Shown here one piece after another: positions 48,168 through 59,640 of a stretch of DNA of 64,000 nucleotides (the stretch's first letter is position 1; each line of letters starts with the position of its first letter). The notes under the pieces are model-generated. The model saw nothing but the letters and a program-made list of their open reading frames with translations, searched no databases and was not told where the DNA came from. The position numbers were made by a program, and so were the translations under genes. The stretch covers positions 1,984,001 through 2,048,000 of the forward strand of contig WACJ01000529.1 of assembly GCA_008973525.1 (NCBI GenBank). Reading direction: 5' to 3'. The DNA is from Stenopsyche tienmushanensis. Taxonomy: Eukaryota; Arthropoda; Insecta; Trichoptera; Stenopsychidae.

Positions 48168-48628
48168 TTAAAAGCCCAAATGTGAACGCAGAATCCTTTT
48201 AAAAGTCATCCGGCGACCCAAATTGTCAGTTAAAACGAGTCTTTCACATAGAAATGCACAAGAGCACATCAGAAAACACACAGTAATAATTATGGCTGTG
48301 GATAGTGTTAGGGTCATCCTAAATTGATCGGAATTATGTTTGGATGGTGTTGGCGGCTCTGCGTTTGAGGTTGCCGGCCGCCTCGCGCTAATGAAAGAAC
48401 GTCCAACAAATTGTTATCTGCATTAAACAAAATGTGATATCTTTTTATTTACACATTAACAAAAATACGAAAACATGAAAGTCATCCTAACACTTACCGC
48501 CGCAGTGGGAAAAGAGCAGCTTCACACCGCGCCACGTTATTGACAGCTAGGGCTACGCCGGCATCCACAATCATTACTCTTTTTTTAACATCTTCATGAT
48601 TTTCTCCCTTCCAAGCGAAGAGGCGCAT
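48168..48628 (-). CDS. Candidate two-exon single-pass membrane protein, 116 aa
   Basis: I do not recognise this gene; it is a model. Exon a (48628-48498) is open in one frame only, starting MRLFAWKGENHED and continuing through MIVDAGVALAVNNVARCEAA. It ends CGGCG|GTAAGTG. A 110-nt AT-rich intron ends TTCTTTCATTAG. Exon b (48387-48168) continues in phase for 72 codons: a basic, proline-rich stretch, then a hydrophobic helix at about residues 69-90 (TLSTAIIITVCFLMCSCAFL), then a basic tail and TAA. The junction creates RRRARR, a furin-type dibasic sequence before the helix. Exons are GC-richer than the intron and flanks. If exon a instead starts at the acceptor-like TACCATCGAG (48632-48631), upstream exons would exist. 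No homologue comes to mind, so it could be lineage-specific or chance. Confidence 0.4.
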
Positions 48629-48639
48629 ACCTCGATGGT

Positions 48640-50399
48640 ACAGTAAAAAAAAGTGAAAATGTATATTTGCTTTGAGTTTTTGCGGCTTTTAACGTTCCTA
48701 GACGTCGCTCTTTCGGCGTCTCTGAACGTTTAGCAAGTCAGTTCAGAGTTAAAATGATATGATAATCAAATTGACAGTTACGATTTATATTCATCGTGTA
48801 AGTCATTAAAACAAGCTTGCCGCTCGAAATATACGATATCCTGTTATGAATTGACCTAATGATATTTATGAAGGTTAATGTGTGGATTTATTGAAAAATA
48901 TTGAGTAAAAATGTACCAATTTAATGCTCTTGAATTTGGTTTGGTTTTTCATTCTATTTAAGCGCTATCAATTAATATTGAAAGGCGAATAATTTATATT
49001 TATTTAAAGTTAAATTACATAATTATTTCAATTTTTTGGCATTTAACAGACATTTTTCATTAATAGCACACTTATATAATATTAAGCATAAGTTCATTAT
49101 TGTTTAAAAGTCATAAGTAGCATTACGTTTTAGCTCAAAAATAACAATACACTTTTGATATGGAGTTCAAATCTTAATATTTAAACATGAATCAGATATT
49201 TGCTTTCTGTGAATGCTCAAATAATTTCATCTGCGGCATATTAAATATGGTCTTCGCCTAAGGTAACAGAATATTAAATTTTACAAAAAAACTACTAAAT
49301 ATTCCCTATAATATTTGTAAAAGCAAGTGATAATAATAAAACAAGAACCTTTTCAGGTCAAGATAGAAACCAAGCATTTTTAAAAAAATCAAAAATAATT
49401 TATATTCGTCGGTTTTAAATTCCATAAACATATTAATTTAGAAGATCGAGATAAAATGTGACTGTATTAAATAATAATATAAGATTTATAGCACTTAAAT
49501 TTTTATTGTTTGAGAGTATAGAGCTTAAATTTGGTTACAATTGATCTGGCGAACGTATTATCTAATATATAAAAATTAATCTTTGTTTGTTCGTATTTGA
49601 TGCGCTGCCATATCGTTCGTCCGTTTACAATAAAACTTTGTCAACTTATTATTTACATTTGTTAAAATAACATAGGCATAGTCTAATATATAAAAATCAA
49701 TTTTTATTTAGAATAATTAAAAATATATGAAAGCACTTCAATAAATAGAAACATAATATAAAACCTTTATTTCTTTGTGTGGCATTGCAACGCATACCGG
49801 GCTATCACTATTTTAAATAGTTTTACTGTGGATATTATAATGAAATTTAATATATTTTTTAATATTAATAAAAAAAATTCCTTCATTTATTCAAAATGAT
49901 ATCAAGAATACCCTCATAACTCAAAACGTAAAGCCCTTCATGTTAATTGACATAGATGTGCATTCATTTATGCCGTTTTATTGAACACGCATATTCATTT
50001 AATGCGTAATTGTTTTTAATTAATATTGTTATTTTTAATGTATCTGACGCATCGAAAAAATAATAAGCTACGATTGTCTTTATTCTTTTTCTCGACAAAC
50101 AACCCTTATTTTTTTAAATGGATATATTTGATAATGCGCTCATCAAAGCCCTTCTGTATACCTCGTGGCACAGATGTGCTTTTAGCCGCCTGAAGTATCG
50201 GTGTTAAGATAATTACAGACCTCTGACTGATTTCTGATGGATGACGAAGCTGTCCATCCATCTATCCATACACAGATTACAAGATATCTGATATTTAGAA
50301 GAGCACGATAAGCTATCGAGAACCGCCAAAAATCAATAATAATATTTATTTATTTTCTGAGTCACGTATTTTGATTCTTTTAAATGCCGAAAGTGTATA
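48640..50399. other. Non-coding AT-rich stretch
   Basis: Strongly AT-rich from about 48740 on, with no open frame of note. Two near-identical TCTAATATATAAAAATCAAT-like words at 49560 and 49681 suggest an old repeat. Nothing else recognised. Confidence 0.45.
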
Positions 50400-50600
50400 T
50401 GTGTGTATGCGGCGAAATGGACGTCATGTGAACCGAAATTAGCTACGTTGCGATGCTTCACTTCTTCCTGTTCTGCTGGTTCTTCCCACTGGGATGGGTT
50501 GGATCAGGGGGTGGCAAAAAAGGGAAGCCCGAAAAGAGGGGGTTGGTTTGAGAGATCTACAAATGCAAATCTACCCCACGCTTTTCAGTGAAACGAGCTT
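50400..50600. promoter_or_regulatory. GC-richer island, function unknown
   Basis: Complex sequence with purine-rich GGGAAGCCCGAAAAGAGGGG and an octamer-like ATGCAAAT at 50563-50570. Frames are open on both strands but with no motif. Regulatory DNA is one possibility. Confidence 0.22.
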
Positions 50601-51409
50601 TAGTTCCACTGTAAAAAATAACATGAATAACAGAAATATTTCCAGTACTCGATGGCCTAGCACACAAATACGAAAAAATAATATTTTATTCAATCCATAT
50701 TACATATAACTCATATCACGCCCATATGAGATTAATAATACTCTTTTAAAAACACGATTTTGTTGTTAAAAATCAAAGGCTTTCACGTAATGAAATTTTT
50801 TGCTACTTAAAATGCTGCATAATAATTTAATATAATATTTTATTTCTGTTTGGATTATTCGCTTTCTTCTTGGGGTTGTTGATTCGTATTTAAGAACGTA
50901 TAATTTAACAGTGTTGCTTCTTTTTTCTGCGCACTCGTTAGAAGATGGTGGAAAATTGGGGGGCGAAACAGGAGAGCCAAATCCCAGAGTAGGAGGATCA
51001 GGAAGAAAAAGTAGATGCTATTTCCGCAAACCTATATATGTATGTGTCAACAACAAAATATCACTGGAAAATATTATCGGGGAATCACACAATAGATCAA
51101 ATCTTTGGCAGAAAATTGACAAATTGATCTTTGTGAGAAAAATGTAATAGTTTCACTGAATTAAAATTTATATTTCTTTTTTGTTATTTAATTATGAGGG
51201 ATTTTAAAAAATGAACTTAATATCGATGAAAATAATTTAATTTTACATGACATAGCCACAACGAAAATATTGGCATTGGAATAGTGTAATTAAACCGCTT
51301 AAAATATAATTGTTTAAAAACAAATACTTTGAACTTTTCTATATATTGACTGAAAAATATAGACGGATTCTTATAAATACATAGATATACAGTTTTAAGC
51401 AAACAAGCT
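50601..51409. other. Mostly non-coding, one open frame of doubtful value
   Basis: A plus-strand frame at 50911-51147 (78 residues) includes glycine-rich GGKLGGETGEPNPRVGGSG, then turns into AT-rich coding. No domain or splice partner was recognised. Confidence 0.3.
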
Positions 51410-51910
51410 GTGAAAATATTATGAAAATTTCGAGTGAGGTATCACCATTTTCTTCGGCTAAGCGAGTCGAATGCAAATGGCGAGGAAAATTTCCCCCCTG
51501 GATATAAGTATTGGTGTGTTTGTATATAGCGTGCCTTTCGTGTGGAGGCAAAAAGGATTTAAGGGAGGAGGGTGGTTCATGAAAGGCTGTGTGTCTGTAA
51601 GCTTTGGACTTTTGTTTCGAAAACGTATACGTGTGGTGGTTTTTCATTAGGCATGTTTGTGTATGGAGAAGGAGAGCAAATATAATTTACTGGATCGGGA
51701 AACGGCGTCTTAAAGCGCCCTCCTTTGCGTTTGTACGAATGAAAGCCTTCGGTCTGTTTGTGGTTGTGTGCGCCTGCGGTTGGAGAACCATCATTTATGG
51801 GGGTGTTGTGAAAGCTTTGGAAAAATGTAAATTGAAACAACGGGAATAATTTCGGCTCGCCGTTTAAGTCAATTCCAGCAACGTTACACTCCATGCCCAT
51901 TATTCGCGGA
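51410..51910 (-). CDS. GC-richer island with a 107-aa minus-strand frame, unknown
   Basis: The longest ATG frame on the minus strand (51900-51577) starts MGMECNVAGIDLNGEPKLFP and ends in SLQTHSLS. It is rich in His, Asn and Pro and has no signal peptide, membrane helix or known domain. Other frames on both strands are open for 80-100 codons in the same island, so the frame may reflect low stop density. Nothing fixes the start. It may be regulatory DNA instead. Confidence 0.18.
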
Positions 51911-52600
51911 AAATATTATTTATTTATTTTATCTCTCGGAAAAACACGGAGACTCAAAAATATTGAAATCGAAAGTTGAAATAATTAAAAAATAAAATTG
52001 TATTAATTTTTTGTCAATCGCTATTTGACCATTGAAAAATATTACAAGCGTAGAATAGAAAATTATATGGAATAGTGTATTTGTTAATTGTAAATTTACA
52101 GACCTTATATTGATATTTTTCGATTCTACAATATTAAGCCATGCAATTATTGAGCTCCAACATTGTTTTCAGTTGAAGTAATATTAATTTCTGTTATATC
52201 TATTCCAAAGATAAATATCAGCAAAGCAAGGCAAATAACTAGTCTTATATTGCCAAAAGGGAAATTAATAATTTTGATTTGAATATTAAAAAAATAATAT
52301 TGATTAGAAATTAGATTTGTACTTTATTTTTTATTCTAGTGTTTTTAATCGCGTCTTAATTAAAAATTAAGTTAAAATACCATATTAGAATTCTTCACCC
52401 CTAAGATAATTTTATTTAGAAACTAAAATCCTCAATAATAAGGAATATTTATTATATGCAAAATAGCAAAATTAAAATTATATTTATGTACAATATTTTC
52501 ATTCTTATATATTTTCTATTATACATGATTTAAGTAACATATTTGGAATTATTTGGAAATGAGTCTTAGAATGTGGCATCGACGTGAAATATATGAAATC
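51911..52600. other. Non-coding AT-rich stretch
   Basis: Low-complexity AT-rich DNA, stops in all frames, nothing recognised. Confidence 0.5.
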
Positions 52601-53110
52601 AGATCAAGGCATTACAGCAAAATGGTGGCTCGAGCCGTGAATCGAAATGGCGGCAACGTTGAAACACAATTTTTCATACATTTATATTTATTTTGCAAAT
52701 AAAAAAGTGTAATAGTTGGCGGTCTTTTATCGCGCAGCCCCATTTCCACAAACGTCAAAAGCACATTTGTATTCAGTTGTTTCCTGCTGGAACGCCCGGG
52801 GCGACATCGTAAGAGAATTACCATTTTTTTCAGCCGACATGCGAAGTTACAGGAACGTTAACTGTCACCAGTTAAGCATACATGCGCCTGACGCATATTT
52901 ATGTTAGTTTGCGGTGCATATAAAATAGACACCCCCGAGGACTGGAAAAACTATCCACCCGTATTCCTTGTAAACCCCCGATCGATACGCGAAAGATTTA
53001 CAAACTTGCCGACAAATAGTACAAAGGGATCCACAAAAAGTAGCGGCGATTTTCATAGGAGCTTGACGCGTGATGTAAAAGACGCGCACCTAAATCAAAT
53101 TTGAGAGACG
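52601..53110. promoter_or_regulatory. GC-richer island with short open frames
   Basis: Contains a TATA-like CATATAAAATA at 52917-52927 and a plus frame at 52901-53104 of 67 residues (MLVCGAYKIDTPEDWKNYPP and onward). A good acceptor TTTTTTTCAG lies at 52824-52833, after which the frame is open for 24 codons. The minus strand is open as well. No family recognised; either an exon cluster or regulatory DNA. Confidence 0.22.
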
Positions 53111-53439
53111 TATTCAACAATAGTATTATGTTTTTGTCTTGGTATAGATTCTTTTATATCGAAAATAGACCTCAAACTTGTGATAAAAATGTTGATTAAT
53201 CAAATCCATTGTCTTCCATTGTTCAGGCGATGAAATTCCCACTTCAATAAGACATGTATTATGAACATATTTGTGAATACAATTAAAAATACCCTGTGAC
53301 TACGTAACATACTTGAAATATAATGAAAAATATTCTACACACACATTTTTAATACAATTTTAATACCATACGATGTAGTACACAAATTTATAGCTATTTA
53401 TCATCTCTTTTTTTTCGTTTGTGATTAAATTAGGATAGA

Positions 53440-53570
53440 GTACTTGAAGAGTAGTTTTTAAGTAAGATCTATGACAGAGTAGCGAAATCATTGTTTTTAT
53501 TATTATATTAAATTCATTCGTTCATAAGTGTCCCCGCACAACCTTATTTGTTGCCTTATCATCTAAGACG
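53440..53570 (+). repeat. Diverged copy of the 6.4/47.4-kb dispersed repeat
   Basis: Shares CTATGA-(n)-GAGTAG-GAAATCATT, a CATTCGTTCATAAGTG block in the place of CATTCACTAATGGG, and a CGCACAACCTTATTTGTTG block in the place of TGCACGACTTTATTAATCG. It is clearly related to 47410-47500 but only weakly conserved. Confidence 0.35.
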
Positions 53571-53977
53571 ACCAATGCATTTTGCTCGTATTGAAACGCA
53601 TTGTAGACATTGTCATACAATTATGTATTTCTATATTCACTCATTCGCCATTGTCAATCGATGGATCAATGACTAAGATTATGTGAATGCTTATATTTTA
53701 GCACTTAAATTTTCAACGCGATTAACTTTAATACAATTCGATTTGTATGATCAACTTTTTGTATAAGAGTGATTTGTCGTCTGAGTTTCATTTTGATATC
53801 AATGTTCACATTTTTTCTTTTATATGATTCGAAATGAATAAATTATTTTTTCGCTCGGCTTTTTTTTAAATATATAATTACAATGTATCCAAATTACATT
53901 TTGAGCCACTGTAAGTATAGTTTTTTTGATGTCAACTATAAAAAATTGTGTTGGTATTTTTATGGTAACTAGTATAG

Positions 53978-54670
53978 ACAGGAAACCCCTGTTAGTCACG
54001 GGGGATATGTTTTAGAGAAAATCGCTATAAACGGGGGGAGAGGGAATCGCAATAAATTGGGGAATATTGATCAATCACTATGCTCAGCGATACAAAAAAT
54101 AACATGCTTGCTCTGTCTGATTTTTTATTTAAAAAAATATCAATAATTGTTAATTAATCCGCTACAAGTACGATTTACTGTACTTATTCTCTCTTAATTT
54201 ACGTTATTGTATTTAAACAATTCCATGTAATGATTATGAAGAGAAATAGGTTTTTTCAGTTAATTACTGTTATTTTTATTTTCAGTTATTTTGACAGTTC
54301 CCTTCCAGTTTAGCCCTTCGTTGGGCAAGAATTCGCTATGTGATGTAATCAAAAAATAAACATTAACTATATCAACACCTTCTATGCCTCCACCTCTAAT
54401 ATCTAAAAAAATAATTTCTTATTTTCATAATTATTATGATCATCAATAATTTTCTGAAAAACTTTTTCCAAACACCCTTCATATGTCGATGTTTCTTATA
54501 GTTTTCATAACATTAAATCGTTTCCACTAAGCTTGCATGGCATCTTAAATTTAATTTCTAATGATTTGTATATAAACGTAACAAAAATCCCCAAAGAAAA
54601 TAATTTAAAAAATCGTACTATAACGAATCTGTCCTCGGTGGGGTCGCAATAAACGAGGATCACATGTTAT
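53978..54670. mobile_element. Possible Tigger-like MITE
   Basis: The left side carries GACAGGAAACCCCTGTTAGT CACGGGGGATA and AATCGCTATAAACGGGG; the right side carries GGGTCGCAATAAACGAGGAT CACATGT. On the minus strand this reads ATCCTCGTTTATTGCGACCCC, the classic style of Tigger ends. The two ends match only partly and no target duplication is obvious, so the boundaries are approximate. Confidence 0.35.
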
Positions 54671-54742
54671 TTTATTCCGCATGCTTAAATTGACGCATGA
54701 TATCATCATTTATAATTATTTGGTAGGATCAATTTTGTTCAG

Positions 54743-55018
54743 GCTGAAGGCTCTATCGAAGCTAATATGTGGTGGAAGATGATGGCGATTCGCAGGTAAG
54801 CGTTGTTTGTTCTGGCCAGGCGCGGCCGCGGCACAAACAAAACACAATTAGTGCTCTTTCAGATGGACTCTGATGAGGGTCTCCGGACAATGAGACCCTG
54901 CGTCATCACACGAGCTGTTTGCTTTATTGGGGATCGTTTGGATCGCTTTTGTTGCCGCCGATTGGCGCTCGAAGAATGCCTCGCGCCCGACACCTCCCTG
55001 GCTTACAATAATACCTAA
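54743..55018 (+). CDS. Candidate small spliced gene, 51-aa product, unknown
   Basis: A polypyrimidine acceptor (TTTTGTTCAG) precedes a 53-nt exon (54743-54795) that ends CGCAG|GTAAGCG. A 67-nt intron with a GC-rich centre ends GTGCTCTTTCAG at 54862. The next base is the A of an ATG that opens a 51-codon frame, MDSDEGLRTMRPCVITRAVC then cysteine- and arginine-rich sequence, ending TAA at 55016-55018. In phase with that ATG, the upstream exon reads VVEDDGDSQ after a stop, so it may be untranslated. No family recognised. The intron is itself in frame, so splicing is not required for the frame to exist. Confidence 0.25.
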
Positions 55019-57997
55019 CATATACGACCGACACACACTCCCACACCCAAGCCTCTCCATCATTTTATTATTCAGTGTTTTCCTATGGAAATCTCAACCC
55101 ATCAGGATTTGCTTCATATTCGTACGACCTGTTTGTTAAATACGAAAATATGAATCGCGTTCAAAACTCAACCAATCATAACTGGCAAGAGATGGATCGA
55201 AAGTTGAATTACTCCTTTATGTTTTATTCTTCCATATCTGCTATCCCAAAAATCATCATTTAACTGATATTTGAAATTTAAAATACGAAAATAACGGAGA
55301 TTGACCATTGTTATTACATTAACATGGATTTAATTAGAAAAGTCTATAAAATCTGTCTTTTGCATAATATATGAGCGTTTAAGCTAAACACAAATTTCTT
55401 ACATAATATTCTACCACCAGAATTAAATGTGTTTAAAAATCTAGGTTTTTCCTATAGAAAACTTATTTTTTGCGCTAGTTTATTAGTTATTCTATATTTG
55501 TGTTTCAAATTTATAGTTGGGAAATGTTTTTTAATATTAAAAAAATATAACAAAAAATACATGACGAATTTTAGTATAAATGTGATCGTTATACTGACAA
55601 AAAGATGAGGCGAAGAAAAAATTTGGATATCCTAAAGGGAAAATTTGGTTTCAGTGTAATGTTTGTTCACAAGGAAAATAAATAAAGTTGGAGATGTGTT
55701 CATACCTGTTTTCTTTTTGCTACCAGAGGAAGTAAATAATTATGTGCTGGAAATTTTTGAATGATTTTTTTCTTGAAAAAAGTTATGATATTAATATTAA
55801 TAGGATCGGCATCCTTTAACAACACAAAACACTATTTTTTATCCTTGAATTTGATAAAATTGGCAGGCTTCAAAATACTAGGTGTAAGCTAAAAAATATG
55901 AATTTAAGCCATCTGATCTTAAAAAACACTATAATAAAGCTTTTGATATATCATTTGAATGTAATTTGCATATTTGCCATGATTAAATTCATAATTCTTT
56001 TGATTTTAAATGTCACATTTTGGCAATTTCCTATTCACAGGCGTAATATTACTTTCTTCCCACTAGTGTCTATAACGTTTTGAAAGTGACAGTAATCCAA
56101 TTTATCACATATTTATTTTCATTTTTTTCCCGTTCTTTCATGTATGCAATTCCTTCGTGCCAAATATCGACGGTTGTGAATATGATATTTGAAAATTCTT
56201 ACATTTTTAAATATATCTTTGATAGGAAGCATCTGAAAAAAATTAAATCATATCTGCTGAAGAATGCTTCACATTTATAGTACATATTTGGTCTTATTTT
56301 ATAGCTCTTCTCTTCTTTCCTTTTAGCTTTCTTTCTGATGCATTAATAGGTTAACTAATTTAATTTAATAAATAAGCCATTATTATATCCCAATTTTAGT
56401 AACAAATAAGTTCAATAATGTAAGTTTGTGATAGATTTTAAATATTATATTTAATGATTACGTCAAAAATTTATGACTTTCCTACATTTTTTATTAACTT
56501 GTGGAACAATCGTTATTTTGTGTTTCGCACACAGATTACGGTACTTAAAACACAGTAATATGACAGTCGTTTTGCAATGCATGTGTTTCGAACATCAACG
56601 TATTAGAGACAATTGACTGTCTTCAAATCCACATAAGTGCAAACCACTTACGAAGATTTGAAGGAGAAGTGATTTAACTCATCGACGGTGCCGACAAAAA
56701 GGCGCTCAATTAATTCTAAATAAACACCTTGACAGAAGAACTTCTAAATCTTGATTAGATGAAATAGTGAGAAACGTCGAGAGCGCGATGAATATGTTAT
56801 TTTTCATTGATTTTTTTCGTGATGGAACTTCAAGTTTCTCGATATGTTTAACTGAAACAATGCCGTATTTTTTTTATTTTGATGTTTGATTGTTGTATGA
56901 AATATTTTATTGTGCAAGCCCAATACAAAATTGGCGCCCATAGTGAATGAGTGTTGATTTCTATGGCTGTCTATTGTACATTGTGTTTTTGCCAGTAAGT
57001 GCGGTGATATCTCGTAAAGACATCAACGAGTAGAGTGAGATAAGTGAAAATTACAATATTATATAATTTTAATTGAAAATTAAAAACGATGATAATACTA
57101 TGGATATGTTAGTTAATGGACCCATTTCTGCGCCATGTGTACGAATATTAATGTAATAGCACTTTTCACATATCACAAATAATTTATTAGGTGCTTTTAT
57201 ATTTATAAATAACGAACCAACGAATAGTGTTACATAAAATGTTTACTTCAATATCATTAAATTGCATTTTATTAGAGTTATGCAATTGAAAATTATGCAA
57301 AGCATTAAATCTGTACCACTTAATGCAAATTGCTTGAATGATACACATTTTTTGATAATATCTTAATTGAAATTACATGCACGTATTGATCACTATTTTT
57401 GTATTAAATTCGTATTATATAACATGAAAAATTAATCTTAATATATGTTAGAAAATAAAAAAAGATCAAGTTGATTATGAACTTACGTTGCTAAGATAAT
57501 CAGAGTATAATCATAAATTCAACATAGAATTATAAATTTCATCTAATTTTATTGTTAAATGGCAAGATAAATTGATGAAAATTGTGAAAAGGATATAATA
57601 GAATTGATACAATAATGAGAATTTCTTAAGTTGAAGATGAATGAAGCGAATTCAAGAGGTTTTATCTCATAGTGGACGCCATTCAGGTCATTACTAATGG
57701 AATGCTATGATCCTGCCGATATAATAAACACAGAATAAACAATTAAAATAAGTACATTTTGTTGTAAACTTCACTTAATGATTGCGTTTGATAAACGCTC
57801 TTCAAATCTCTCTGAAGTTGACAATAAACATAAATATTTTTAATAATCCATTAATCAACATTCAACATTAGAATGGACTTGAAGAAATATATCAATATTG
57901 GTATTCCAAATTTATCTTTTTTAAATATTGATATATCCCCGAACTTCTTTATAAGGTTGGACAGCATCGTAGTAATTGCTATTTTGTGTTATTATAG
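55019..57997. other. Mostly non-coding, with a complex stretch at 56560-57020
   Basis: AT-rich DNA without a convincing gene. The stretch 56560-57020 is more complex, with CAATTAATT homeodomain-type words and GCGC clusters, and may be regulatory. Open frames at 55898-56280 are rich in Phe and Ile, as expected by chance. Confidence 0.4.
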
Positions 57998-57999
57998 GC

Positions 58000-58230
58000 A
58001 TGAAGCAAAAAGAAGAGCGCTGGTTTCATTTGAAACGGCTCTGTACTATTGAGAGTCCACGGTCAAAGATTATGTCAGCTGAAGAGCTCTTCACAGAACC
58101 GCCATCAAAACTGAGATGCCAAGTTAAAATACAGCTCATTGTACTCATCGTTGCTAAATGGTTAATATTTATTATATTTATACCTGGTATTTTATTTGAC
58201 AGATCCAGCATGGCGTATTGTTGGCTGTGA
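58000..58230 (+). CDS. Candidate 76-aa membrane protein or exon, unknown
   Basis: The frame starts MKQKEERWFHLKRLCTIESP, continues through RSKIMSAEELFTEPPSKLRC, then a hydrophobic segment (IQLIVLIVAKWLIFIIFIPG) at about residues 45-64, and stops. Directly before the ATG is an acceptor-like TGTTATTATAG, and a weak donor GTTAAA follows CAA at 58122, so an alternative reading is a 125-nt internal exon (57998-58122) coding only the soluble part. The soluble part has a balanced, conserved-looking composition. I cannot name it. Confidence 0.28.
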   Translation: MKQKEERWFHLKRLCTIESPRSKIMSAEELFTEPPSKLRCQVKIQLIVLIVAKWLIFIIFIPGILFDRSSMAYCWL

Positions 58231-59369
58231 TTTGAGTTAAATGATTGATTTTTTTATTTGAATGTTAGAATCAGACTCTAGAAGAGAAACATCATAAAAA
58301 ATTTAGTATTATTAGCGCTATATCAAATGTTTTCCACTGTCAAATCAAGGAATTATATTTCAATAACAGTAATGTCTTACTATTCTGGATGTAACTTATC
58401 AATGCTACAGTTTATTCACAAATAAAAATCATCTTCATCTGGATAAATTACTTGTAGAAACTAGTGATATGACAGAAATGTATTGAAATTTAACATGTTA
58501 AAATATATATTTAATTTATTTAATAAATTATTAAATTTTGGCATAGTTGATAGTCCTTGGACTGTTATTATAAAGTTTCAAGGTCAAATCTAGACTTTGG
58601 GTAATCCTGAAATTTAAAAATAAAATATTATGTGGTGAGTATGTTATGCAATTTTTAGAAAATAAGAACAAAAAAAAAATAGTCCATGCTTTGGCTTAAT
58701 ATATTACATTTTTTTCTCTATAGAATTAAATGATTAAAGCTGTAACAGTCACGATTTAGTACAGCAAAGATAATTTTAGACTTATTAAATCATTTTTATC
58801 ATCGATCAACTATCATTCTTAATAAATTTCACTTAAATTGCACTTTTTTATATAGTTCTGATTTTAGTTAACCTAATCAGTGTACCCTAAAGGCACTTTA
58901 AAAAATTAGCATTTTTCAATGACAATTGAAACATTAATATTTCCGATCTCCCAAATTTGTTAGTAAGGTGAATTTTTTTCCAAAATCAGAATTTAAACCC
59001 GAATTTTTAAAATAAGCATTTTATATATACAACCTCCAAAAAATTAAGTGACAAAGATATGATCATCAATACGTTTTTATATCTAACAAGACCTCCATTC
59101 ACTCTTGAACTTTTTCATTGATGAAAAAATATATGAGAGCATGATTCATTAGAATTCAAGGATTGCATATAATATCTTAATATGTCAATACATTATCACG
59201 TTAGAAAAAAAGTGTTCAAATATTGTCCGTTTGCCAGGCAGTTACATGCATAGTTCATTACGTAGCCGAGCTTGGAGATTGACGCGTCATAGCAAATGTT
59301 TACTTTTAAACATGATGTTTTTATTATTTTGATTCAAAATAAATATATGTATACACGATAACTTTAATT
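58231..59369. other. Non-coding AT-rich stretch with a repeat fragment
   Basis: Only a fragment related to the dispersed repeat (58930-58985) was recognised. No gene. Confidence 0.45.
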
Positions 59370-59640
59370 ATTATATTTTTTGTTGGATCGCAGCCACCCA
59401 CACGTCTCGAATGTTTTGTTTGGTCGGTGATGATCAAACACGCACTCGAGTCTTCGCCAGGAAACCTGACGGCTTTAGTGCTCATTCATTCGATTCACAC
59501 ATCAGTTGATTTCTCTAGTGGTATTTTTGTACTTGGCCGAGTAAAAAATATCAGATGTGTATGTATATTTTAGAGAGATGTTGTGCAAATATCATCCGCG
59601 ACCGCGGTTATTATTTTAACCACCTGAAATAATCGATTTG
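59370..59640. promoter_or_regulatory. GC-richer island, possible regulatory element
   Basis: Higher-complexity block with GACCGCGG, an ACCACCTG E-box and CACTCGAGTC. No open frame of note. Function inferred only from contrast with the AT-rich flanks. Confidence 0.22.
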
